From: Hypomyces perniciosus
Lineage: Eukaryota > Ascomycota > Sordariomycetes > Hypocreales > Hypocreaceae
Direction of reading: 5' to 3'
DNA length: 64,000 nucleotides
Assembly (NCBI GenBank): GCA_008477525.1
Contig: SPDT01000001.1
Coordinates: 1,922,001-1,986,000, forward strand
Shown here: positions 1 to 9,935 of the stretch, one piece after another
Position numbering within the stretch: the first letter of the stretch is position 1
How the letters are laid out: each line of letters starts with the position of its first letter
Translations under genes and position numbers: made by a program
Notes under the pieces: generated by a model
The model's database searches: none
Seen by the model: only the letters and a program-made list of their open reading frames with translations
What the model was told of the DNA's origin: nothing

Positions 1-3000
1 AACGGCCCGTCTTGGCCCAAGTGAATTAGATCTGACGCCCTGGTTGTGTTGTGCGCCTAGAGAAGCGTCGACTTTGCGCGACGGGTATTGCCAGCGCGGT
101 GGGTATGGTAAGCGTCGAGGCGCGCTTGTTGCACACAACCAACCTTGGGGCCTATATCAGCCCTTCTGCGAACCAGATGGAGGAATGTGTTTAATACAAC
201 ATGACTGGCAGATGAGCCCGATAAGCGACGACCACGCCAATGGAGGGGACACAAGCTCAGGCATGCGGATGAGCAGCGACGGTAGGTGAAGACAGAAATG
301 GAGTGAACGAGAGACAGATATCGTGGGATCAGCAGCGGGAAGGCGATAGAAGAGCCGCCACCCGCTGGAACTAACGGGCCACGTGGTGTACTCAAAGACA
401 CAGCAAGCGAAGGCCGAGTAGGGATGGGGTGCGATGAGCGAATGCGAGAATGCGGGACCTGGGGTTTCGGATGGTGAAGCCGCGAAGATGCGATCACAGC
501 GGGCACCTGGAGTTCGAGCAGACGCTGAAGCCGAGCTGGGGCACGGGCATAAGGAACAGCACAGGCTCAAGCATAAGCATAAGTGTAGACTAGTAGCCAG
601 CTCCAGACGAGACCCAAGCGGGCGGGACTTTGTGCAACCGCTGGGCTTCTCTGTGATCGCAGGTGTGCGCTGTGTGTTCTGGGCAGTTCTTCAAAGGTGG
701 ACGCTGTCGATGGAGGCGGGCGAAATAATCCATGGAGCGGGCGGAGGACCCCCAAGTCACTAAAAATGCGCATCCTGGCCAGTGAGCGTGAGCCGCGGAA
801 CCCTGTACCCTGATTGGCGCCGACAGGCAGCAGATGCAGCAGTGGCATGTACTCCGTACCTGCTCCGTACATCCAGGACCACTAAGGTACATGGCAGCAT
901 GCAGTGTGAAGCACCACAAATAAAAGTACTATCTTGATTGGTAGGTGACGGGGCGCGGGAAATGGCTGATGGCTGATCAGCCTGTCCGATTCGTGTCATG
1001 GATGTCGGTGATCTTTCTAAAAGCACGGAGTACTCCGTAAGGATGCAAGGACGATATTTCAACCTCCTCCACATGGAGTACAAGCGTTAGATGCGGCGGG
1101 CGCTGCGGCACGCTGAGGGACGGAGTACTATCACCTAAGGTAAGGTAGTACTACTCCGTAGTTAGCAGTTACCTTGGTACTACCCATGACGCGATGTTAC
1201 GCACGCAGGTGGACTTGTCTCATGCTGTATATTTTCTCTACGTCTCTATGTATCTCTTCTTCTTGTGGCTTAATTGCCAAACCAAGCACTTAACACAGCA
1301 TGGGTACGGAGCACAGATATGCACTGTTGAGGCATCAATGGATGTCGCTGTCATCGTCTGGCGCGGCTTGACCCGCCCGCTGTGGAGTTTTTGTGAGCCA
1401 CAGCAAAGTACTTAGCAGTACGAAGTACTCCGTACATAGGTACTACTACTACTACGACTAAGAGTGAGGTGGCTGAAGCCAGAGAACATGTCGTCAAATG
1501 GCCGGAGAACAATGACAATGAGAGCGACAAACCGTTGGGGTTGAATGACGCGTGACAGAAAAAAGAAGGAAAAAAATCACGCAGATGTATGTACTAATCA
1601 ACTCATGTCAAATTCATCTGATATGGCGCTGTTACATCGATTTTGGGGTCAAAGCTGTATGTACATAATACTAAGCCCGTTGAACCTATGCAGCATCTCG
1701 CGTGCGTCGATGATCTGGGGGAATAATGCCAATGGATGGTGCATGCATTGGTCCTTGTGCACAAATGCGGGGGTTATCATCGGCTGATGGGACTCAGACC
1801 CATCCATTCTCAACAATAACCATGCAAAGTCAAAACTTAGAAATAAGTTAACGGCTTCAACTACGTGACATCGCTAGGCCCTATCTGCTAGTGGAATCCT
1901 CAGGAATCTGATATCACTGATACCTTTCTTCAAGCTCATCAGCATCGTTCACACAGAAATTCCGCCATCCTCGTCCGGCAGGCTCTCGATGATTCAAACA
2001 AACAGAAAGGCACATCTGCCGAGGCATGATCCTAATAGAATGTGCCACCTCCAAGGGACAAATACTTATCCAGCCTGATTTCTAAGAACTCAACACCAGC
2101 GCACTAGCCGATACACTTACGAACTTCGCCATTATACTCATATTCCCACGTCTCACGAGTCTTTGGTACCATCCATGCTTCATCATGTAGCATGAGTTGA
2201 CGGACCCAATTGTCTCAAAATTTACTATGGATGACTACCCGGACAATACCAATGCCATAAAAGACAGACTATGAATTAACAATCCATCCATCTTAGCAGC
2301 TTCAGTCCCACTCCACCCATTGGTTTATCGCATTCGAGGCATCTTGAGGCCAAGAACCAGTGCCGATCCCTCATCACAGGGTTGCAAAAGAAGAAGAAGA
2401 AAAAAAAGGGCCACAAAGAGAACCCACCCCTCCCCCCACGAATCGCGCTTTGACAAAGATGAACAAGCATCAAAACCAAGAGTGTTCCAACCTCCAATTG
2501 GTATGATATCGACGAGCTCCTTCTGATGAGTCTCGACAACTTTTTGGAAGATTACACCATTCCTATTCTTCCTTTTGTTTTGTTTTTTGTTTTGTGTTTT
2601 TGCCCTCTCATTTTCCCCTTGTCTTCGTAGATCATCAAGCTCATCGGAGCAGTATCGATGATCCCCCACAATCTCCACAGCTCGGGTGCGTCCCGATGTT
2701 CCACTTCAATGGAAGTACTAGTAGCAGTACTACTAGTACTATGGAGTACTGCTACGAGTACTAGCATTCAACGCTTTGCTTATTCGATGTTGTCGTGTTA
2801 CTATTTGGATGGACATGCCGAGGGAGGGTTTTTGCTTTTGAGTGACCCTCGTGTACATACCATATCCCCTGACTCGTGCATTCCATTTGTTTTGTTATCA
2901 GTGTCTTATTTATTATGGGGCTACTGCTGTGTAAGGGCTATCTATCCCTTTCTTGAGGGGATATTATATCTAGGGCCCCTTAGTCGAACTCCCTATGGCC

Positions 3001-3034
3001 TTGCTTCTCCATCTCTCTGCTAAACATCAGAATA
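1..3034. other. Gene-free left flank and lipase upstream region
   Basis: I see no supportable gene here. Open frames are short, overlap on both strands and have no recognisable domain. The stretch holds several copies of the GTAC-NNN-GTAC element (850, 1031, 1152, 1426), a TAC trinucleotide run at 1441-1456, an A-rich GAA/AAG tract near 2389-2410 and a T-rich tract at about 2572-2602. The part next to the lipase (about 2500-3034) is pyrimidine- and T-rich, as in many fungal promoters. A 121-codon frame ending at 3023 lies in this leader and is probably not coding. Confidence 0.6.
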
Positions 3035-4414
3035 ATGGTTATTGGACTTGTTCAGGTTCTAACATGGCTAGCCCTGGTATCCGTCACTTTTGCCGTCCCC
3101 CACGACTTACAGGGCCGTGCAACCCTGATACCGCCTAGCGATGATCCCTTCTACGCCGTGCCTCAAGATGGCCTGAACGATATCGCACCTGGAACAATCT
3201 TGAGGCATCGAGCGCCCCCAGCGCCGATTGCCGTCTTCGGCCTGGCCCCCATCAACCTCAAAGCTAGCCACCAGATCCTCTATAGAACCACCGACAGTGT
3301 GGGCAAGGCTACGGCGACAGTTCTCACCGTTCTGATTCCTTATAATGCAAACTACGGCAAGGTTATATCACAACAGGTCTCCCAGGACGCATCGTTTCGT
3401 AACTGCGCGCCGTCATACGCGTTCCAGTTTGCATCGGAATCCGGAGGGCTGCTCGGCACTCTTCTCCCACAGGTTGAAATCCTGCTGACTGAGGCTGCCC
3501 TGGAGCGGGGATGGGTCGTCATCGTGCCAGATCACTTAGGTCCCAACGCTGCCTTTTCCGCCAACCGGCTCTCTGGCCAGTCAACTCTTGACGGCATCCG
3601 AGCTGCCCTTAACTCTGCCCACTTCACTGACATAAAGAAGGATGCCAATATTGCCATGTGGGGCTATTCTGGTGGTGCCTTGGCAGCAGCATTGGCTGTC
3701 GAGTTGCAACCTACATATGCGCCGGAATTGAAGATTGTCGGGGCAGCAATTGGCGGAACCATACCCAACGCGACCACCTCCACCACGAAGATGAACAAGT
3801 CTGTCCAGTGTGGTCTTCTTCCTGCCAGCATGGTTGGTTTAGCAAACCAGTACCCGTATGTCGCTGAAACTCTTGAAAAACACCTTCTGCCACAGTATCG
3901 TCCGCTCTTCCAAAGGGTGGCGAACCAGTGCCTCACGGCCAACATCCTAGATTTTCTCTTTAAGGATGTACTTAGTATGTTCGATGATCCCAGCATTCCA
4001 TTTACGGACCCAGAAATCCTCAGGATTCTCAGCGAAAATTCTCTCGGTCAGGCCGTGCCTAAAATTCCGCTGTTCGTTTACAAGTCCATTGGGGATGAGA
4101 TTAGCCCGATCAGTGAGACGGATGCTTTGGTGAAGAAATACTGCGCTGGAGGTGCCTCGGTCCAGTATCAGAGAGATTTGGTGTCTTCACACACACTTTA
4201 TTCTATAATCGGCGCACCCAAAGCCTTCTCCTGGCTCATTGATGTTTTGGATGGAAAGGGGTCACAGGCTGGATGCTCCACGAAGACTGTCGCGAGTTCG
4301 CTTCTTGATCCTAGTACTATAGAGGTCCTTCCTGGTTTCATCATAGATGCTCTGCTTGATCTTCTCGGGAAGCCTGTTGGACCTCGGTCGATTGGCATTG
4401 GGATAGAAAACTAG
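3035..4414 (+). CDS. Secreted lipase (LIP family, CAL-A type)
   Basis: Single-exon gene for 459 residues. The N-terminus is a signal peptide with a hydrophobic core at about residues 3-20 and likely cleavage near Ala20. The rest matches the fungal secretory lipase family (PF03583, as in Candida CAL-A): alpha/beta hydrolases that cleave triacylglycerols outside the cell. A GYSGG nucleophile elbow places the catalytic Ser at residue 212. Asp354 in GDEISP and His386 in SSHTLY fit the remaining triad positions, and all are in the expected order. Several Cys residues could form disulfides. The start is the first ATG that gives a signal peptide directly. A possible AATAAA lies at 4460. The product probably acts in nutrient acquisition. 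Substrate specificity cannot be read from sequence. Confidence 0.9.
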   Translation: MVIGLVQVLTWLALVSVTFAVPHDLQGRATLIPPSDDPFYAVPQDGLNDIAPGTILRHRAPPAPIAVFGLAPINLKASHQILYRTTDSVGKATATVLTVLIPYNANYGKVISQQVSQDASFRNCAPSYAFQFASESGGLLGTLLPQVEILLTEAALERGWVVIVPDHLGPNAAFSANRLSGQSTLDGIRAALNSAHFTDIKKDANIAMWGYSGGALAAALAVELQPTYAPELKIVGAAIGGTIPNATTSTTKMNKSVQCGLLPASMVGLANQYPYVAETLEKHLLPQYRPLFQRVANQCLTANILDFLFKDVLSMFDDPSIPFTDPEILRILSENSLGQAVPKIPLFVYKSIGDEISPISETDALVKKYCAGGASVQYQRDLVSSHTLYSIIGAPKAFSWLIDVLDGKGSQAGCSTKTVASSLLDPSTIEVLPGFIIDALLDLLGKPVGPRSIGIGIEN

Positions 4415-4459
4415 GCAAGGTGGCTCGCTCACTTGCTAGGCATTACTTCATATTGGAAC

Positions 4460-4465
4460 AATAAA
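4460..4465 (+). terminator. Possible polyadenylation signal of the lipase gene
   Basis: AATAAA lies 46 nt after the lipase stop in an A/T-rich stretch. Fungal poly(A) signals are loose, so this is only a candidate. Confidence 0.35.
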
Positions 4466-4730
4466 ATTAGGGTAATGTCAAGATAGCTCCATTGATTGTG
4501 TATTGTAGATACATATTAATCGATTAGTATTCCGTACTTGAAACTAGGTAGCTGTCTCTTGGGCTTGGTATAATGGAGTCGGAGTTACGGGTGCCTTTGC
4601 TCCGTTCTTTGGTACCCCACTCGGATAACGCCAATGTCATCAAATCCGCACGGTGCGATTAATAAGACGACCAACCATTGGCATCGTTCCGCCCATCTGA
4701 ACCTTGCCCATATTTAATCTACATCTCACC

Positions 4731-6644
4731 ATGGAATCATCAGAGACGCCTCGAGAAATGGCGCATTTGACAACATTGCCCAACGAGATTCTTCACAACA
4801 TCTTTCGGTGGCTCTCTCCTCGAGATCTTGCCTCGCTACCCCTCGTCTGCCGTGCGCTGCACGACTTTGTGAAGGGGAATCAGAAGCTATGTCATGACAT
4901 TTATCTTCACACGCTTGTTAGTATAGCCTAGCTCCATCGTGTGAAATCGGAATATTGCAGTCGCTAATGAAACGTAGGATGCCCCTCCTGAGGATGTAAT
5001 CTTGGATTGGGAGTCTGAGTTACATGACTTGGTGAGGCTGGAAGACATTTGTCATCGCGAGGATATGCAAGACAAGGCACGCTTGCTATTCCCCTATCTT
5101 TCTAACGTTTGGAATTTATGTATGTATTGACTGTAGCTACAGGAACATGAGTTGTCGTTTGTGTATAGTGTGGTGGATCGACTTCTGAAGCATGCCTCCT
5201 CGGCAGGATATGCTCTCGAGTGCTCGAATACTCAGCACGCCTCGAGGAATGCCGACTTTCTCAAGAATATCTTTGAAGAAGAGTCAAATCGCACTGCATT
5301 CCTCCAGAAATCATCCCTCTTTGACAGAGTTTCCAAGTCTCACTCCCAACCTATGTCGCTTCATCATACACGAGAGGAGCAGCAGCAGAGTGCAAAGCTG
5401 CACTGCTTATACGGCAAGCCAATCCTGAATGTTGGTAGATTGCGGTCAACAAGGACTTATCCCTATGCTTGCTCCAAGGTATACGACCTGCGGCAGTATA
5501 CCACTTTGTCTAGGTGGGGTCCTTTTATGGACGACGAAACCGATCGCGTGGATTGGGAGAAGGTGGAGGCTATTCTGATCGTGCTTGGCCACAATATCTG
5601 GACTAAAAGACTCCTGAGGTTGTTTAGCGAGATATGGGACAACCCTTTCTCTGGCTCATGGTCTAGGAGCTACATACCCTCTCCCAAACCTGACATATCG
5701 TCCCTGGATGCCAAGGATCCGTACGGTGTGACTGGCACTTGGTACCGTGTTCGTATCTCTCTGGAATATTCCACTTTACTGATGACTGCTAACAATGGGC
5801 TAGGTTGTGTGTTTTCTAGACTACAACGACTTTTTTACCTACAACTTCCCTTTGCCCCACCGACCCGATTCCACCCAATCCAATACCCCTAGGTCGCCGC
5901 TTGATGTCGGGGAGGCGACTCGCCTGATCATCATGAGAATTCACGTCACGAGTATTGAAGCTGCCGGACCGGACTACTCACAAGATTTGCCAGTGGTGCA
6001 TTTCAAGGGTGTCTCACGTCCCCTCGATGACGCGTGGGATGATAATGCTAGCTCAGATCTCCGAGGTATGTATCTTGATCGCCCCCTTCGTCGCATTTGT
6101 GGACAACGGTGCTGAAACTAAAGGATTCACTACGAAAGGCACCGTCGGCCTAACAAAGGAGGGTGAGGTCAGGTGGACTACGTACTCCATCTACAATGGC
6201 CGGGAGCGGTGGAAAAGTGAAGGTATCCAAATCGGTGGTGTGCAGTCTGCCCGAGGCGTTGTAGGACACTGGTTCGATAGGTAAGTAAGCCCTGTCTCCT
6301 GAGGGTCAGCTGAATCCACACTAACGACATACAGAGACTATGATCCTCAAGGTCCATGTGGCCCTAGTGCTTTTTGGAAGGCCAGCGATGATGAGGACGA
6401 TCATAGCCCGCATGCCCCGATTCATGCCGTTATTCCCACCGACTTCCTGCTCTGGGGCACGCTCATCGAGATGGAGGATTCTGACCCAGAAGGAGACATG
6501 GAGTATGCGGGTGAGGACGACGAGGATGAGGATGAAGATGAGTCTGAGCCAGACCCTGTGTCAGGCGAGCTGCTCGGTTTACTACTGGATGCGGAGGTGG
6601 AAGTTGTAGAGGTCACAGAGCACCCTGCGGAGCAGTCTTCATAA
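4731..6644 (+). CDS. F-box protein
   Basis: I assemble six exons: 4731-4916, 4978-5076, 5137-5748, 5804-6065, 6139-6280 and 6335-6644, giving 536 residues. The N-terminal F-box (about residues 12-55; LPNEILHNIFRWLSPRDLAS) predicts binding to Skp1 in an SCF ubiquitin ligase. The middle and C-terminus contain no WD40 or LRR repeats and end in a strongly acidic Asp/Glu tract (about residues 470-510), so the substrate is unknown. Intron 2 (5077-5136) begins with GC, not GT, and has a good CTAAC branch at 5102-5106. Intron 3 uses a weak GTTCGT donor. Phases match across all junctions and every exon stays open. An in-frame ATG at 4704 gives nine extra residues. I prefer 4731 because the F-box follows closely and its ATG context (CACCATGG) is better. 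Confidence 0.8.
5077..5136 (+). other. GC-AG intron in the F-box gene
   Basis: The donor is AAG|GCACGC and the acceptor ends TGTAG. The branch candidate CTAAC lies 31 nt before the acceptor. Without removing it the frame hits TGA at about 5128. With it, both flanking exons join in phase 0. An alternative acceptor at 5142 would drop two residues. Confidence 0.6.
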
Positions 6645-6784
6645 ATTTGGTCAGGTCAAGTAGTTGTAATGCTGAAATCGCTAATACAGATGTGTACGAT
6701 CATGTACATCTAGATGATACTAGCTAATGCTCTTCGTTTCCCTTCATTAGACCCGAACCGCCCGTCTAGTATCCACAATCATAT

Positions 6785-7439
6785 TTATAACATAGGTACA
6801 GGATCAACGTTGACTTTGTTGTGCTCACAGATGGATAGAATCTGCCCATCACTCCTCCTCCTCATAATTCCCTTGATAGCGGCCATGTTCTTGCCAATGC
6901 TGATCATCTCGCTCTCAATGAGCACCTCGGTTCCGGCTGGTACAGGACGCAGATAGGTGACGTTGAGGGTACGGGAGACACCAAGAAATTGCCAGTAGCC
7001 CTTGCGGCTGACAAGGGTGATAGGCATGGTAGTGCAGAAGTCAAAGAGAGTGGCCGCAGCGCCGCCGTGCAGATTCCCTAGGCGGTTGCAGTGCTCTTCC
7101 TTGACGGTGAAGGTGAGGGTTACAGAAGGGTGAGGAAGTGAGGAGGAAGCCGAGTGAAAGCCGATAAGCGGGACGAGCTGGCTCATCCATTCCTATAGGG
7201 TGAAGATGTTAGGTGTCTGTTTAAGAGGGCAGGAAGATAACAAGGCGTTGGAGGGCCGCGATATGATCAATCGAATTGCAGTTGGGTCCAAAGATTTGGC
7301 AAATACTCACACCCGATATTGGTTTGCCTGCTTCATTTGCTGAATAGCTTATCCAGAATCGAATCTTTTCCTCGTCGGAGATATCATCCACATCGTCAAT
7401 GCGATTGTTGTTGTTTATGTCTTTGTTCGGATCGCTCAT
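6785..7439 (-). CDS. PaaI-like hotdog-fold acyl-CoA thioesterase
   Basis: Two exons, 7439-7311 and 7192-6785, with a 118-nt GTGAGT...TAG intron, encode 178 residues. The C-terminal part (about residues 65-170) is a 4HBT/PaaI hotdog domain. The signature NLHGG (start of helix 1) followed by an Asp in LFDFCTT is the usual active-site arrangement of ACOT13/THEM2-like thioesterases, which hydrolyse fatty acyl-CoA to free acid and CoA. The N-terminal 45 residues are Asp/Asn-rich and likely disordered. I see no strong mitochondrial or PTS1 signal (it ends in Pro-Met-Leu). It is divergent from PEX12 across 538 bp, which may be coincidental although both concern lipid metabolism. Exact substrate unknown. 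Confidence 0.85.
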
Positions 7440-7977
7440 GGCGGATAATAGGTGGTGGGAATGTCGGTATAAAGACGGCGACGGATTATTAATGTCGATG
7501 AGTTTATATGATGCGCCTTCTCCTTATAATAAGTTCAAATCGGGTGGTAAATAGGAAGTCGAGACAGCTTGATGTACAAATTGATGTTGCACGAACTCCG
7601 AGCTACTAGCAGTGCAGCCTAAGCTCAAATCCTTAATTTCCGCACTCCGTAAAATACGAACTCCGGGGTATGGACCGTAGTACTCCGTAGAAGTAGTATT
7701 ATGGAGCAAAAAACATGGGGAAAGCTGCAAGTTGCCGAGGCACTGAATTCACATGGGTCAGGTCACTTAGTATTTATGTCATTTATGGACCGCCTCGGTC
7801 GATGGGCGGAAAATTCCGAGGTCCGTATTCCGCCAACATCAGCAACCAACAATAGGACCCTCCCCTATCGTCTCTGAACAACAAACACACTATTCTTGTT
7901 ATTGTTGGCGACGCGGTGGCCACGCATTCGACGCTGGTCTCCGCCATCGCAATCCCTGCCAGAGGAGAGGGAGAGCC
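7440..7977. promoter_or_regulatory. Shared upstream region, thioesterase / PEX12
   Basis: A 538-bp spacer between two divergent start codons. It contains one TACTCCGTA element at 7681-7689 and no open frame I believe. Common regulation is inference only. Confidence 0.4.
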
Positions 7978-9261
7978 ATGGAGTTCGTCACTGCCCTTCG
8001 GGGCACCTTCGATGGCCAAAAGCCGTCGCTCTTTGAGGTGCTCTCAGAACAGCAGCTCAACGCTCTGCTGCCCCCGACCCTACGATACCTCCTCACCGTC
8101 GCCACCCAGCGCCACCCGCGATATCTCCTCCGAATCCTTAATTCCTTCGATGAGCTCTACGCGCTGCTCATGCTCCTTGTTGAGCGCCACTTCCTGCGCA
8201 CCCGTGGCGGCTCCTTTACCGAGAACTTCTATGGCCTCAAGCGCGAGAAGGCACTCCAGGGCGAGATCCCGCGCGCGAGCGTGGCAGCGCCGCATCTCGT
8301 GCGCGAATCGCTGAAGCTTACGACCAAGGATATTTGGAAGAACCTGGCGGTGCTAGTCGGCGTGCCATACTTGAAGCGGAAGCTGGATGATGATTACGAA
8401 GTCAACGCGCCGAGAGCGCTACTAGGTGCTGCCTACACGCGAATGCCCGATAACCCAACTCTGCGCGATCGGTTTTTGCACTACTACAGATGGTTTCTGC
8501 GCAACATATACCCAAGCGTGAATGCCGGGTACTACTTTGCTATGTTGGCGTTTAACCTGGCATACCTCTTCGACCGGAGCAAATACCACAACCCATTGAT
8601 GTGGCTTATTGGGACGCGAGTGCGGAGGATGACCATGGCTGATCACCAGGCCATCGAGGCTCTGTCTAGAAAATCAAGAAATGCCGTTAAGCCCGGCCCG
8701 CGATCACTGCTATCTACACCGAAGGAATTGGGCTCCAAGGCTCTCTCGAGCTTGTCTATTTTGTTACCTATGAGCATTTTCGCGCTCAAGTTCTTGGAGT
8801 GGTGGTATCAGTCCGACTTTGGGAAGCAGCTGACGCAGAAAGCGGCTGAGAGTATCGAGCTGCCGCCCCCGATTGTATCAGGGAAGGGAGCATTTGGCAA
8901 GAAGGAAAAGACGGAAGGCGCGGAGAAGACAGAGGCCGATGGCACGGACGAAGCAGAGATTACAGAAGAGGAGGCGCCGGTTGCAACACCGTCTATGCTC
9001 CCGATATACGTGGTTCCCTTCCCAGAGGATTCGTCGTTTTGTCCCATTTGCAAGGACGACATTGTCACACCGACTGCCTGCCAGACCGGCGTCGTGTACT
9101 GTTACACGTGCATCCACAGATGGATTGAGGGCATGCATCCCAAGCAAGAAGCTTTCATGGAGGACCGTGCCGGGAAGTGGGAGAGCGGCCAAGGGCGGTG
9201 CGCAGTCACCGGCAAACGGGTGCTCGGCGGCACCGAAGGTCTGAGGAGGATAATGGTCTAA
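7978..9261 (+). CDS. PEX12: Peroxisome biogenesis protein Pex12 (RING peroxin)
   Basis: Intron-free gene for 427 residues, the usual length of fungal Pex12. The N-terminal two thirds match the Pex2/Pex12 membrane domain (PF04757), with several hydrophobic helices (about residues 50-65, 175-195 and 257-272). The C-terminus has a RING-like motif starting at Cys355 (CPICKDDI, then [12 protein letters not shown]), an incomplete RING as is known for Pex12, which binds fewer zinc ions than Pex2 and Pex10. Pex2, Pex10 and Pex12 form the peroxisomal ubiquitin ligase that recycles the import receptor Pex5. The linker at about 305-340 is rich in Lys, Glu and Thr. The chosen ATG directly precedes the conserved start of the family. 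Confidence 0.95.
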   Translation: MEFVTALRGTFDGQKPSLFEVLSEQQLNALLPPTLRYLLTVATQRHPRYLLRILNSFDELYALLMLLVERHFLRTRGGSFTENFYGLKREKALQGEIPRASVAAPHLVRESLKLTTKDIWKNLAVLVGVPYLKRKLDDDYEVNAPRALLGAAYTRMPDNPTLRDRFLHYYRWFLRNIYPSVNAGYYFAMLAFNLAYLFDRSKYHNPLMWLIGTRVRRMTMADHQAIEALSRKSRNAVKPGPRSLLSTPKELGSKALSSLSILLPMSIFALKFLEWWYQSDFGKQLTQKAAESIELPPPIVSGKGAFGKKEKTEGAEKTEADGTDEAEITEEEAPVATPSMLPIYVVPFPEDSSFCPICKDDIVTPTACQTGVVYCYTCIHRWIEGMHPKQEAFMEDRAGKWESGQGRCAVTGKRVLGGTEGLRRIMV

Positions 9262-9935
9262 TGAGGTATCAATATGTAATAAGAACGAGCAAGAAAGAAA
9301 GAGGTGGGATTCGCATATCTTGGGGCGTTTGGAAATACCCGGGTTGAAAAATTGTTTCAAAGTCAACCTTGCAGCGGCATGTAAGATTCAGTTTCTAGGC
9401 CAATAAGAGATGATGATTCAGTGTCTCAGCCTCTGGAATGGTTCTCTGGCGCGCTGATTTGTCTGGGATGTCTCACTTGCATGTGTGGCTAGACAACGAG
9501 ACAACGATGAGCGAGCGTTCAAGTGGCACAAGTTCTCTCATTGTCTTGGATAGTTGCCGCAACCGTCTCCGGGTCTCCGGGTACATGGCTTCTGGGTTCT
9601 TCGATGGCCCACCAAGCACCATGAAGGGATCATGGGGTCTCGCCCTTAGTCACAGACAATGGGATGTGGGTTTGAAGATCGAGGTTGCCCGGGGCTAGGG
9701 CAACAATGCTTTGAATGATCCAGCCTCATAGACTTGTTGCCAAATGCGGAGAGGAGCAGATTTCATCCATCTATCACCATGGCAGGATCTAAACTTGGTG
9801 CCATTCCAAAGTGATGCTGGAGATTTGTCCCAGAAGTGGCTATATATTTGGTTGACCTATCTCTCTCTTGGTCCATTCTGCACCAAACATTCATCTTTAC
9901 CAAAGCATCCATCTCTACAATATTTGTTGGAAGAG
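9262..9935. other. Spacer between PEX12 and the GH16 gene
   Basis: A 674-bp interval with no supportable gene. A TATA-like run (TATATATTT, 9841-9849) lies about 90 nt before the GH16 ATG and fits a core promoter. I searched this interval for an upstream exon with a signal peptide and found none: the ATGs here are followed by stops or hydrophilic residues. Confidence 0.5.
9841..9849 (+). promoter_or_regulatory. Candidate TATA box of the GH16 gene
   Basis: TATATATTT about 87-95 nt upstream of the ATG at 9936, followed by a C/T-rich stretch with likely transcription starts. Position and sequence are typical, but untested. Confidence 0.4.

Noticed and set aside
2658..3023. 121-codon hydrophobic frame just upstream of the lipase
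   Set aside because: It lies in the T-rich leader and overlaps GTA-type repeats; the lipase signal peptide starts independently at 3035.
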